From contig NZ_WPZY01000004.1 in assembly GCF_013031405.1 (NCBI RefSeq), forward strand, positions 124,001 to 188,000: 64,000 nt of DNA. Reading direction: 5' to 3'. The position numbers and the translations under genes were made by a program. Below, in pieces: positions 24,826 through 33,161 of this stretch. This DNA is from Ruegeria sp. HKCCD8929. GTDB lineage: Bacteria > Pseudomonadota > Alphaproteobacteria > Rhodobacterales > Rhodobacteraceae. How positions within the stretch are numbered: position 1 is the stretch's first letter; the number at the start of each line of letters is the position of its first letter. Below the pieces are notes generated by a model, which did no database searches, was not told the origin of the DNA, and saw nothing but the letters and a program-made list of their open reading frames with translations.

Positions 24826-25640
24826 TCGACTGGAGTCTGACCCCGGTGCACCCGCTCGACGTGAACGAGGTAGCACTGGAATATGCCTGCCATGGCCCTC
24901 CGCCCTCACAGGCCCCAACGATCGTGCTGCTGCATGAGGGGCTGGGCTGTGTCGCGCTCTGGCGGGATTTTCCGGAGAAGCTGTCCGCCCGCACCGGGTT
25001 GGGCGTGTTGGTCTATTCCCGGCAGGGCTATGGCCAGTCCGATCTCGCAACCCTGCCCCGCCCGCTGGACTTCCAGACCCGGGAGGCGCTGGACGTGCTG
25101 CCCCATGTTCTGGATCAGGCCGGGATTGAGCGCTGTATCCTGTTCGGCCACTCCGACGGCGCCACCATTGCGGCGATCTATGCGGGTAGCGTTGAGGATC
25201 ACCGGGTACGCGGCCTGATCCTGATGGCACCGCATTTCTTCACCGAAGAGATGGGTCTGGCCGAGATCGCACGGGCGCGCGACGCCTTCGAGGCCACCGA
25301 TATGCGCGAGAAGCTGGCCCGATACCACCGCAACCCCGAGAACGCCTTTCGCGGCTGGAGCGACGTCTGGCTCGACCTCGTTTTCAAAGACTGGAACGTG
25401 GCCGAGGTGATCGACTACCTACGCGTCCCGGTTCTGGCCATTCAGGGGCGAGCCGATCAATACGGCACGCTGGCCCAGATCGAAGAGATCGAAACCCGCA
25501 CCTATTGTCCGGTGGACACGGTCATCCTTGATTGCCGGCACGCTCCGCATCTTGAGGCGCCCGAGGCCACGCTGGATGCGGTGGCCGACTATTGCGCCCG
25601 GCTGCAGCGGATCGAGGCCGCCGAGGTCATCCCAGCCTGA
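24822..25640 (+). CDS. alpha/beta hydrolase of the box cluster
   Basis: This 272-residue alpha/beta hydrolase has the oxyanion segment LLHEGLG near residues 37-43 and nucleophile Ser111 in FGHSDG. A catalytic His lies in DCRHAPHLEAPE near 244-247, and a candidate acid is in GRADQYG. There is no signal peptide, so it is cytoplasmic. It overlaps the ligase gene by four bases. Plausible jobs are a thioesterase that rescues CoA from stalled benzoyl-CoA intermediates or a hydrolase of the ring-opened semialdehyde lactone. Neither is proven by sequence. Confidence 0.85.
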   Translation: MIDWSLTPVHPLDVNEVALEYACHGPPPSQAPTIVLLHEGLGCVALWRDFPEKLSARTGLGVLVYSRQGYGQSDLATLPRPLDFQTREALDVLPHVLDQAGIERCILFGHSDGATIAAIYAGSVEDHRVRGLILMAPHFFTEEMGLAEIARARDAFEATDMREKLARYHRNPENAFRGWSDVWLDLVFKDWNVAEVIDYLRVPVLAIQGRADQYGTLAQIEEIETRTYCPVDTVILDCRHAPHLEAPEATLDAVADYCARLQRIEAAEVIPA

Positions 25641-25643
25641 GCC

Positions 25644-26084
25644 ATGGGTATTGTCCTGCCTCCCCACGCCTACACGCCCGGACAAACGCCCCGGCATCCC
25701 GACCATGCTTTCGATGCCCTCCGCAGGACTGCCCGGCCCGGCATGAGTGCCTCTGAGCTGGCCGCGTCCGATGCCTGGCAGGCCGGGTGGGCGTTTTTCG
25801 ATCAGGGCTTTTTCTGGGAGGCGCATGAAGCGTGGGAACCGGTCTGGATGAGCCTGCCGCCGAACTCTGCAGAGCGGCATCTTGTGCGGGCGGTGATCCA
25901 GTTTGCCAACGCCCGGCTCAAAGAGCGGATGCAGCGCCCACGCGCTACGAGGCGCCTGTGCGAGCTGGCGCGGGAATATCTGGCTGCGTGCGGGGCAGAG
26001 GATGAGGTGATGAGCGTTTCGCTGAGCGATTTGTTGGCACAGTTGGGCGCTCTGGAACGGCGACTCGCCGATGTTGCATCATAA
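25644..26084 (+). CDS. DUF309-family protein
   Basis: This 146-residue protein carries the DUF309 core: WQAGWAFFDQGFFWEAHEAWEPVW at about residues 46-69 (a helix pair with the invariant HEAWE), then LVRAVIQFANARLK. The family is all-helical and its function is unknown. It is three bases downstream of the hydrolase. Its last codons overlap a TGCA-TCATAA-TGCA operator (26075-26088) that serves the boxC promoter. Co-transcription with benzoate-CoA ligase suggests a small helper role in the pathway, or simple hitch-hiking. Confidence 0.85.
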   Translation: MGIVLPPHAYTPGQTPRHPDHAFDALRRTARPGMSASELAASDAWQAGWAFFDQGFFWEAHEAWEPVWMSLPPNSAERHLVRAVIQFANARLKERMQRPRATRRLCELAREYLAACGAEDEVMSVSLSDLLAQLGALERRLADVAS

Positions 26085-26175
26085 TGCATACTTCGGTGCC
26101 ATGTGAATGGCACATTTTTGACTAATGTTTGCAACACTTTGAAAGAAAGCGAAAGTACATGTGCATTATTTTGCG
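26075..26175. promoter_or_regulatory. BoxR-type operators upstream of boxC
   Basis: A perfect TGCA-TCATAA-TGCA lies at 26075-26088 and spans the stop codon of the DUF309 gene. A second site, TGCA-TTATTT-TGCG, is at 26162-26175, and a half-site TGCA-ACACTT-TGAA is at 26130-26143. The 26162 site shares the 12-base core GCATTATTTTGC exactly with the site upstream of boxR. It lies 67 bases before the boxC ATG. Confidence 0.68.
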
Positions 26176-26242
26176 TAATCCGCCTTGCCGCCCCCGTGGT
26201 TGCGCACTAAAATGCCCCTCAACGCAACCTGCGGAGTCCGGA

Positions 26243-27904
26243 ATGCCTCAACGCATCGACTTTCAGACCGACCCCTCGAAATACCGTCACTGGCGGGTCG
26301 AGTATGATGGCGAGATCACCAATCTCTTCATGGATGTGGACGAAAAGGGCGGGCTGTTTCCGGGCTATGAGCTGAAGCTGAACTCCTATGACCTTGGCGT
26401 CGATATCGAGCTGGCCGATGTCATCCAGCGGATGCGGTTCGAGCATCCCGAGGTCAAGGTGGTGGTGATGCAATCGGCCAAGGACCGGGTGTTTTGCGCC
26501 GGGGCCAATATCCGGATGCTGGGCGGCGCGAGCCATGCGCATAAAGTGAATTTCTGCAAATTCACCAACGAGACCCGCAATACCTATGAGGCGGCCGAGG
26601 CGGATTCCGGTCAGAAATACATCGCCGCTATCAAGGGCTCTTGCGCGGGCGGCGGATACGAGCTGGCGCTGGCCTGCAACCACATCATTCTGACCAATGA
26701 CAGCACGTCCTCGGTGGCCCTGCCCGAGGTGCCTTTACTGGCCGTGCTGCCCGGCACTGGCGGGCTGACCCGGGTGACCGACAAACGCAAGGTGCGGCGC
26801 GATCTAGCGGATGTGTTCTGCTCGGTCGAAGAGGGCGTGCGCGGTCAGCGCGCGGTGGACTGGAAGCTGGTCGACGAGATCGCGCCGAACTCGAAATTCG
26901 ATGAGGTGGTGCAGGAGCGCGCCCGCGCCTTTGCCGATGACTCGGCCAAGGCTTCGGGGTTGCAGGGCATCGAATTGACGCCACTGACCCGCAGCTTCGG
27001 CGCGGATGGCTCGGTCACCTATTCCACCTTAGAGGTTGGGATCGACCGCGACGGCGGCCGCGTGACGATTACCGTCAAAGGTCCCGAGGAAGACGCCCCG
27101 GCCGACACGGATACCTTGCAGGCACAGGGTGCTGACAGCTGGATGCTGCGACTGGCGCGGGAACTGGACGACGCCATCCTGCATCTGCGTCTGAACGAGC
27201 GTGAAACAGGGCTGATCGTGTTCCACACCCAGGGCGATCCCGGGCGCGTGCTGGCCCATGAGAAACTGCTGCTCGACAACCGCGATCACTGGCTGGCGAA
27301 CGAGATCCTGCACTACTGGAAACGGGTGCTGAAACGTATCGACGTGACCTCGCGCAGTCTTGTGGCGCTGGTCGAGCATGGGTCGTGCTACGCGGGCGTT
27401 CTGGCTGAACTGCTGTGGGCTGTGGACCGGTCCTACATGATGCTGGAGGAGTTTGAGGGCGACAACCGCCCGCTCGCCGCCATCACCCTGAGTGAGGGCA
27501 ATTTCGGAACCTATCCGATGAGCAACGATCTGAGCCGCCTCGCCACCCGGTTCTGGGCGGATACGGGTGAGGCCGACAAGCTGCGGGACCACATTGGCGA
27601 AGTAATCGAAGCGGATGAGGCCGAGGAACTGGGTCTGATCACCTATGCGTTCGACGATATCGACTGGAAGGATGAGGTGCGCATCTTCCTCGAAGAACGC
27701 GCCAGTTTCTCGCCCGACGCGATGACGGGGATGGAGGCAAACCTGCGCTTTGTGGGCCCTGAGACGATGGAAACCCGTATCTTTGGCCGCCTGACCGCCT
27801 GGCAGAACTGGATCTTTCAGCGCCCCAACGCGGTGGGCGAAGACGGCGCGCTGAAACGCTATGGCAGCGGTGTGCGCGGGAAATACGACATGGAACGTGT
27901 GTGA
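26243..27904 (+). CDS. boxC: BoxC, 2,3-epoxybenzoyl-CoA dihydrolase
   Basis: BoxC hydrolytically opens the ring of 2,3-epoxybenzoyl-CoA, releasing formate and giving 3,4-dehydroadipyl-CoA semialdehyde. The 553-residue protein is a double crotonase fold: CoA-binding and oxyanion segments FCAGANIRMLGGASHAHKVN near residues 89-108 and SCAGGGYELALACNHI near 133 in the first half, and a second crotonase-like half after about 290. The ATG at 26243 (MPQRIDFQTDPSKYRHW) gives the family length and N-terminus. An in-frame upstream ATG at 26129 would run through the operator and is rejected. Confidence 0.94.
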   Translation: MPQRIDFQTDPSKYRHWRVEYDGEITNLFMDVDEKGGLFPGYELKLNSYDLGVDIELADVIQRMRFEHPEVKVVVMQSAKDRVFCAGANIRMLGGASHAHKVNFCKFTNETRNTYEAAEADSGQKYIAAIKGSCAGGGYELALACNHIILTNDSTSSVALPEVPLLAVLPGTGGLTRVTDKRKVRRDLADVFCSVEEGVRGQRAVDWKLVDEIAPNSKFDEVVQERARAFADDSAKASGLQGIELTPLTRSFGADGSVTYSTLEVGIDRDGGRVTITVKGPEEDAPADTDTLQAQGADSWMLRLARELDDAILHLRLNERETGLIVFHTQGDPGRVLAHEKLLLDNRDHWLANEILHYWKRVLKRIDVTSRSLVALVEHGSCYAGVLAELLWAVDRSYMMLEEFEGDNRPLAAITLSEGNFGTYPMSNDLSRLATRFWADTGEADKLRDHIGEVIEADEAEELGLITYAFDDIDWKDEVRIFLEERASFSPDAMTGMEANLRFVGPETMETRIFGRLTAWQNWIFQRPNAVGEDGALKRYGSGVRGKYDMERV

Positions 27905-27951
27905 GGCGGTAGGATGGGGTTTCACCCCATCAGCCGCGGGGAAGGAATGAG

Positions 27952-29403
27952 ATGCTCGACCTGATCAATGTAAGCTACGACACTCAGATCCCTAACAATG
28001 TGGGTCTAAGTCAGGACAAAAAGGTCTTGAAAGCGCTGGAGAAGTGGCATCCGGGCTATATCAACTGGTGGAATGACCTGATCCCGCAGAACTTTCAGGA
28101 AAGCATGGTCTACCTGCGCACTGCGGTCTCGGTGGACCCCAAGGGCTGGGCCAAGTTCGACTATGTGAAGATGCCGGAATACCGCTGGGGCGTGCTGCTG
28201 GCGCCGCAGGTCGAGGACCGGCGCATTCCCTGCGGCGAACATTATGGCGAGCCCGCCTGGCAAGAGGTGCCCGGCGAATACCGCAACATGCTTAAGCGGC
28301 TGATCGTCATTCAGGGCGATACCGAACCGGGCTCGGTTGAACAGCAGCGGTTCCTGGGCCTCACCGCGCCATCGCTTTACGACATGCGCAACCTGTTTCA
28401 GGTGAATGTCGAAGAGGGGCGGCACCTCTGGGCCATGGTCTATCTGCTACAGAAATACTTTGGCCGCGACGGGCGGGAAGAGGCCAACGAACTGCTGGTG
28501 CGCTCATCCGGGTCCGAGGAGGCGCCGCGCATGCTGGGCGCGTTCAACGAGGAAACACCGGACTGGCTGTCCTTCTTCATGTTCACCTATTTCACCGACC
28601 GCGATGGCAAGATGCAGCTTGAAAGCCTCGCGCAGTCCGGGTTCGACCCGCTGTCGCGCACCTGCCGCTTCATGCTGACCGAAGAGGCGCACCACATGTT
28701 TGTCGGCGAAACCGGAGTGGGCCGCACCATTCAGGCCACCTGCGAGGCGATGAACAAGGCCGGGATCGACGACCCTTATGACATCGACAAGGTGCGCGAT
28801 CTGGGGGTGATCGACCTGCCCACGATCCAGAAAAAGCTGAACCTTCACTATACGCTGTCGCTGGATCTTTTCGGTTCCGAGGTATCGACCAACGCTGCCA
28901 ACGCCTTCAACGCCGGGATCAAGGGCCGGTTCATGGAGATGCGGCTGAAGGATGATCACAAGCTTGAGGGCGACAGTTACGTCGTCCGTACCATCAAGGA
29001 TGGCGGCATCGTGGCCGAGGACGTGCCCGCGCTGACCGCCATCAACATGCGCCTGCGCGATGACTACGTTAAGGATGCGGCAGGCGGTGTCGGACGCTGG
29101 AACAAGATCATCGAAAAGCTCGGCGTCGACTACCGGATGGAACTGCCGCATGAGGGGTTCCATCGCAAGATCGGCGTTTTTGCCAGTGTTAGTGTCGATC
29201 CGGACGGCAATATCCTCCCGAAGGAGGAATGGGAGGCCAAGGTCAAGGACTGGCTGCCCACCAAGGCCGACGGGGATTTCATCCAGTCGCTGATGCAGCC
29301 CTGCTTCGAGCCCGGCAAATACGCCAGTTGGATCGCGCCACCCAAGGTGGGTATCGACAATAAGCCTGGCGATTTCGAGTACGTGAAGCTGCATATGGCC
29401 TGA
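27952..29403 (+). CDS. boxB: BoxB, benzoyl-CoA 2,3-epoxidase oxygenase subunit
   Basis: BoxB is the diiron oxygenase that epoxidises benzoyl-CoA with electrons from BoxA. The 483-residue protein keeps all six diiron ligands known from the Azoarcus enzyme, with a constant offset of about five residues: Glu125, Glu155 and His158 (EEGRH), Asp216, Glu245 and His248 (EEAHH). The ATG at 27952 follows GAAGGAA. It lies 47 bases after boxC. Four base pairs downstream of the last codon GC-rich inverted sequence (GGCCTG/CAGGCC) may form a weak hairpin. Confidence 0.95.
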   Translation: MLDLINVSYDTQIPNNVGLSQDKKVLKALEKWHPGYINWWNDLIPQNFQESMVYLRTAVSVDPKGWAKFDYVKMPEYRWGVLLAPQVEDRRIPCGEHYGEPAWQEVPGEYRNMLKRLIVIQGDTEPGSVEQQRFLGLTAPSLYDMRNLFQVNVEEGRHLWAMVYLLQKYFGRDGREEANELLVRSSGSEEAPRMLGAFNEETPDWLSFFMFTYFTDRDGKMQLESLAQSGFDPLSRTCRFMLTEEAHHMFVGETGVGRTIQATCEAMNKAGIDDPYDIDKVRDLGVIDLPTIQKKLNLHYTLSLDLFGSEVSTNAANAFNAGIKGRFMEMRLKDDHKLEGDSYVVRTIKDGGIVAEDVPALTAINMRLRDDYVKDAAGGVGRWNKIIEKLGVDYRMELPHEGFHRKIGVFASVSVDPDGNILPKEEWEAKVKDWLPTKADGDFIQSLMQPCFEPGKYASWIAPPKVGIDNKPGDFEYVKLHMA

Positions 29404-29521
29404 GGAAACCGCAGGCCGGGCAACAGGCACGGAAACATTTTGTGAGCGCAAAGTGGATTGACCGACTCATGATTTGTCCTGTTGGCTAGCGCCCGGCTTG
29501 TTCAGAAGGGGATGACCCGCA

Positions 29522-29698
29522 ATGCAGATCGACAGATCCAAAGCCGAAACGCCGCGTCTTGAGGCGCTGGCCGGTGAAGTATCCGCATTGCACGGCCCCT
29601 GTGTCGGCTGCTCAGATTGTGTCGGGCTGTGTAAAGCTCTGATCGACACGCTGGTGCTGCCCGACGTGATCCTGACCAAGAAACGCGAGAGTTCATGA
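29522..29698 (+). CDS. 58-residue protein with CxxCxxCxxxC motif, between boxB and boxA
   Basis: A 58-codon frame starts at the ATG at 29522 and ends in a TGA at 29696-29698 that overlaps the boxA ATG (ATGA), strong evidence of real translation. Residues 25-37 read GPCVGCSDCVGLC, putting Cys27, Cys30, Cys33 and Cys37 in the exact spacing of one [4Fe-4S] ferredoxin motif, but without the usual following Pro. The rest is a charged N-terminal helix and a short LVLPDVILTKK tail. AAGGGG about 11 bases upstream may be its ribosome site. I do not know a described homologue. An electron-transfer or cluster-assembly partner of BoxA/BoxB is inferred. Confidence 0.72.
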   Translation: MQIDRSKAETPRLEALAGEVSALHGPCVGCSDCVGLCKALIDTLVLPDVILTKKRESS

Positions 29699-30879
29699 AC
29701 CAGCCGCTCAAGCAGCACCTGATCGACCCGGAAATCTGCATTCGTTGCTACACCTGCGAGATGACCTGCCCCGAGGAGGCCATCGAGCATGACGACATGA
29801 ACGTCGTGGTGGATGCGTCCAAGTGCAATTATTGCATGGATTGCATCCCGGTTTGCCCCACCGGCTCCATCGACAACTGGCGGGTGGTGGCCGAGCCCTA
29901 TTCGCTGGGCGAGCAATACGAGTGGATGGAACTGCCCGAGCAAGAGGATATGCCCGGGGATGATGCCGGGCTCGAAGCGCTGGATGACAGCGTCGCAGCA
30001 CTTCTGGCCGAGGCGCACAAGGGCGCGGGCGGCAAGGCCAAGGCACCTGCATCGGCGTCAAAACCGACGGTCAACCTCTACACGCTGGGCAAACCCGCCG
30101 AGGCGAAGGTCACCGGCAATTTCCGCCTGACTGCCGAGGACAGCGACAGTGATGTGCGCCACATCATCCTCGACCTCGGCGCGTTGCCTTTTCCGGTGCT
30201 TGAGGGGCAGAGCGTCGGCATCCTGCCGCCCGGCACGGGTGCGGACGGCAATCCGCACCTGCCCCGGCTCTATTCGGTCTCCAGCCCCCGCGACGGTGAG
30301 CGGCCCAACTTCAACAACCTGTCCCTGACAGTGAAGCGTGAGCCGCAGGGCCTGTGCTCGAACTATGTCTGCGATCTGAAACCCGGCGACACAGTGCAAC
30401 TTACCGGGCCGTTTGGGGCGACATTTCTGCTGCCATCAGACCCTAATGCGCATCTTTTGATGATCTGCACCGGCACCGGCTCGGCCCCGTTCCGGGCATT
30501 CACCATGCGGCGGCAGCGCGAAAACCCGGCGCTGAGGGACTCGTTGACGCTGGTTTTCGGCGCGCGCAGACCCGAGGAGCTGCCCTATTTCGGGCCGCTG
30601 GGCAAAGTGCCGGACAGCTTCATGACCAAGCATTTCGCCTTTTCCCGGCAGGAGGGCGAACCCAAGCGATACGTGCAGGATCGGCTGCGCGAGGAGGCGG
30701 AGATCGTGGAAAACCTGCTGCAGGACCCGAATGGCCATATCTATATCTGCGGGCTCAAAGCCATGGAGCAGGGGGTCGAAGAGGCGCTCAAAGACATTGC
30801 CCGGGGGATCGGTTTGAACTGGCCGGAACTGCGCGACAAGATGCGCGAGGACGGGCGCTACCACGTCGAAACTTATTGA
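29695..30879 (+). CDS. boxA: BoxA, benzoyl-CoA oxygenase reductase subunit
   Basis: BoxA passes electrons from NADPH to BoxB. The 394-residue protein has two [4Fe-4S] ferredoxin motifs near residues 13-60 (CIRCYTCEMTCPEEAI and CNYCMDCIPVCPTGSI). A linker rich in Ala and Lys follows, then a ferredoxin-NADP reductase module from about 120 with the FAD segment PRLYSVSSPRDGE near 191 and the nucleotide segment MICTGTGSAPFRAFTM near 257. Its start overlaps the stop of the tiny Cys-motif gene. The domain order matches characterised BoxA proteins. Confidence 0.94.
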   Translation: MNQPLKQHLIDPEICIRCYTCEMTCPEEAIEHDDMNVVVDASKCNYCMDCIPVCPTGSIDNWRVVAEPYSLGEQYEWMELPEQEDMPGDDAGLEALDDSVAALLAEAHKGAGGKAKAPASASKPTVNLYTLGKPAEAKVTGNFRLTAEDSDSDVRHIILDLGALPFPVLEGQSVGILPPGTGADGNPHLPRLYSVSSPRDGERPNFNNLSLTVKREPQGLCSNYVCDLKPGDTVQLTGPFGATFLLPSDPNAHLLMICTGTGSAPFRAFTMRRQRENPALRDSLTLVFGARRPEELPYFGPLGKVPDSFMTKHFAFSRQEGEPKRYVQDRLREEAEIVENLLQDPNGHIYICGLKAMEQGVEEALKDIARGIGLNWPELRDKMREDGRYHVETY

Positions 30880-30965
30880 CCGATCAATCCGCCCGAGATC
30901 CGGTGCACGATACTGCCGGACGCCCGGTAACGCATTGCGCCCTTCGCTCTGCCGTCGTAGAATTG

Positions 30966-30979
30966 AGCATTATTTTGCA
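30966..30979. promoter_or_regulatory. BoxR-type operator at the boxR start
   Basis: AGCA-TTATTT-TGCA at 30966-30979 contains the same 12-base core (GCATTATTTTGC) as the boxC site. It ends 17 bases before the boxR ATG, and a half-site GCAATATGACC overlaps the start codon. This position suggests autorepression of boxR. Confidence 0.65.
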
Positions 30980-30996
30980 CAAATCTCACGGGCAAT

Positions 30997-31932
30997 ATGA
31001 CCGAAATCACCAACTTCCGCGGCGAAAGCACCTCGCAGGATAGTTCAGACCGGGCCGAGGCCGCGGTCATGACCCTGATCGCGCGGGTGGGCGAGCGGGT
31101 GCGCGAGGCGCGGCAACGGCGTGGCATCCCGCGCCGGGTGCTGTCCGAGATGTCCGGCGTCTCACCGCGGTATCTGGCGCAGCTTGAGGCGGGTGAGGGG
31201 AATATCTCGATCGGTTTGTTGCAGCGCGTCGCCATCGCGCTCGATCACCGGATCGAATGGCTGGTGGGCGAGGATGACCCCTGGAACTCGGACGCACTGC
31301 GGGTGGCAGACATGTACCGTCTGGCCAATGCGGATGTGCAGCAGATGGTGCTGCGCGCGCTCAGCCCCGAACCGGATGAAGTGTTGCGGGCGCAGCGGAT
31401 CTGCCTCGTGGGCCTGCGTGGCGCCGGCAAATCCACCCTTGGCGCGATGCTGGGGCGTGCGCTGGGCCTGCCCTTCGTCGAGTTGAACCACTGGATCGAG
31501 GAACAGGCCGGGATGCCCGTCAGCGAGGTCATGGCGCTCTATGGTCAGGAGGGTTACCGCAAGCTCGAGGCGCAGGCGGTAAGCCGGGTGATCGCGACGC
31601 ATGAGTCGATGGTGTTGGCGGTTGCGGGCGGCATCGTGGCCGAGCCAGAGACCTACAACACGCTGCTCAGTCATTTCCACACCATCTGGCTGCGCGCCAC
31701 CCCGGTCGAGCATATGGAGCGGGTCCGCGCGCAGGGGGATGAACGCCCGATGGCCGGAAACCCCGAAGCGATGGAGCAGCTCAAGTCGATCCTGACCAGC
31801 CGAGAAGCGCTCTATGGCAAGGCGTTGGCGCAACTGGATACGTCCGGGCAGCCGGTCGAAACCTCGCTGGCGCAGCTGAAACGGCTGGTCGAGGAACGCG
31901 GATTCGTAGACATGGGCCATTCCCGGCCTTGA
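30997..31932 (+). CDS. boxR: BoxR, XRE-type repressor with shikimate-kinase-like domain
   Basis: BoxR/BzdR regulators repress aromatic degradation genes and are released by benzoyl-CoA. The 311-residue protein has the two expected parts. An XRE-family helix-turn-helix spans about residues 28-85 (RRVLSEMSGVSPRYLAQLEAGEGNISIGLL), given here only by position and key residues Ser50, Arg58 and Glu64. A shikimate-kinase-like domain runs from about 130, with the P-loop GLRGAGKST at 139-147. The ribosome site is weak. It is the last gene of the cluster and carries its own operator-like site. Confidence 0.93.
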   Translation: MTEITNFRGESTSQDSSDRAEAAVMTLIARVGERVREARQRRGIPRRVLSEMSGVSPRYLAQLEAGEGNISIGLLQRVAIALDHRIEWLVGEDDPWNSDALRVADMYRLANADVQQMVLRALSPEPDEVLRAQRICLVGLRGAGKSTLGAMLGRALGLPFVELNHWIEEQAGMPVSEVMALYGQEGYRKLEAQAVSRVIATHESMVLAVAGGIVAEPETYNTLLSHFHTIWLRATPVEHMERVRAQGDERPMAGNPEAMEQLKSILTSREALYGKALAQLDTSGQPVETSLAQLKRLVEERGFVDMGHSRP

Positions 31933-31944
31933 CCCGAATTCGCG

Positions 31945-33159
31945 CTACTTAGGCTCCCTCAGCCAATCCGGGGCAAACACCACCTTCTCCATTCCCGTAA
32001 AACGGCGCACCCGATCCAGCTCTGCCTCCAGCCGCTGCGCGCGCGCCTTCGACCATTTCACCCGCCGCTCAGGCCAGAGCGCGCGGATACGCAGCTCGCC
32101 ACAGTCGCGATGGGCCTTCATGTCGATGCGACCAACCAGCCGGTCCCCTTCGAGCAGCGGAAAGACATAGTAGCCAAAGACCCGCTTGGGCTCGGGCACA
32201 AAAACCTCAATCCGGTAGTGAAACCCGAACAGCCGCTCGGCCCGGTTGCGGTCGCGCAAAGCCGGATCGAATGGGCTGAGCACGCGGATACGGCCCGGCG
32301 ACGGCGGCGCGCTGGCCGCCTGTTCCAAGACATCCGGCCGCGCAAAGACCTTGCGCATGACACCACCCACGCATTCGATCTCGACCGGCACAATCACTCC
32401 CCGCGCCTCGGCCTGCGCACACCACGCCTTGGCCTCGGCGGGGCTGACCGTATCCCAGAACGCCGCCAATTCTCCGGACGTGGCAAAGCCCAACCGATCC
32501 AGCGCCGCGTTGCACAACCAGTCCACCGTGGCCTCGGCATCACAGGGCAGCGCTCCGGGGCACAGCCCGGCCTCGATCACCCGCTCGGTCAAGTCATAGC
32601 GTTTCTGAAACCCTTCGCGCCCGACCACCGTCAGCGCGCCCGACCGCCACAGGTATTCCAGCGCGGTCTTGGACGGGTGCCAGTCCCACCAGCCGCCCGA
32701 CCCCTTTTTCTCATCCTTGCCCACATCCGATGAACAAACCGCGCCGTGATCGCGGATATGCTGCAGAACGGTTTCGAACTGCCTCTCGAACCCATCCCGG
32801 CGCCAGTTCCTCCAACGAGCGCGCAACAGCGCGGCATCGCGCTGAAACCGCAGATGCCAATGAGGATAGAAGGCCATCGGAATGACGGCGGCATCATGCG
32901 TCCAGTGTTCGAACAACGCCTGGTCGCGTTCATAGAGCCGCTTGAGGTTCCCGCCACGATAGGTGGGCCGCCGCGCATAGAGGATCATGTCATGCGCGCG
33001 CGCCACGGTGTTGATGCTGTCGAGCTGAACGAAGCCCAGCCGCTCGATCAACGCCAACAAGTCCGCACCCTTGGCCGGGCCTACCGGTTGCTCCGCCAAC
33101 CCGTGCCGGTCCAGAAACAGCGCCCGTGCCGCGCGGTTGTCGAGCCGTGGGAGAGCCAC
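31945..33159 (-). CDS. YcaQ/AlkX-like winged-helix DNA glycosylase
   Basis: This 404-residue protein belongs to the winged-helix DUF1006 family, whose Escherichia coli member YcaQ (AlkX) is a DNA glycosylase that unhooks interstrand crosslinks. The N-terminal block LALIERLGFVQLDSINTVARAHDMILYAR near residues 35-63 carries the catalytic QLD segment (QLDSI), and the C-terminus has FGYYVFPLLEGDRLVGRIDMKAHR. It converges on boxR with a 12-bp gap and is followed on the same strand, upstream, by a LacI repressor two bases away. Role in crosslink repair is inferred from the family. Confidence 0.88.
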   Translation of the reverse strand: MALPRLDNRAARALFLDRHGLAEQPVGPAKGADLLALIERLGFVQLDSINTVARAHDMILYARRPTYRGGNLKRLYERDQALFEHWTHDAAVIPMAFYPHWHLRFQRDAALLRARWRNWRRDGFERQFETVLQHIRDHGAVCSSDVGKDEKKGSGGWWDWHPSKTALEYLWRSGALTVVGREGFQKRYDLTERVIEAGLCPGALPCDAEATVDWLCNAALDRLGFATSGELAAFWDTVSPAEAKAWCAQAEARGVIVPVEIECVGGVMRKVFARPDVLEQAASAPPSPGRIRVLSPFDPALRDRNRAERLFGFHYRIEVFVPEPKRVFGYYVFPLLEGDRLVGRIDMKAHRDCGELRIRALWPERRVKWSKARAQRLEAELDRVRRFTGMEKVVFAPDWLREPK

Positions 33160-33161
33160 CC

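Noticed and set aside
26129..26242. N-terminal extension of BoxC from an upstream ATG
   Set aside because: It would translate through the operator at 26162 and adds 38 residues of Cys/Arg/Pro-rich sequence not seen in BoxC.
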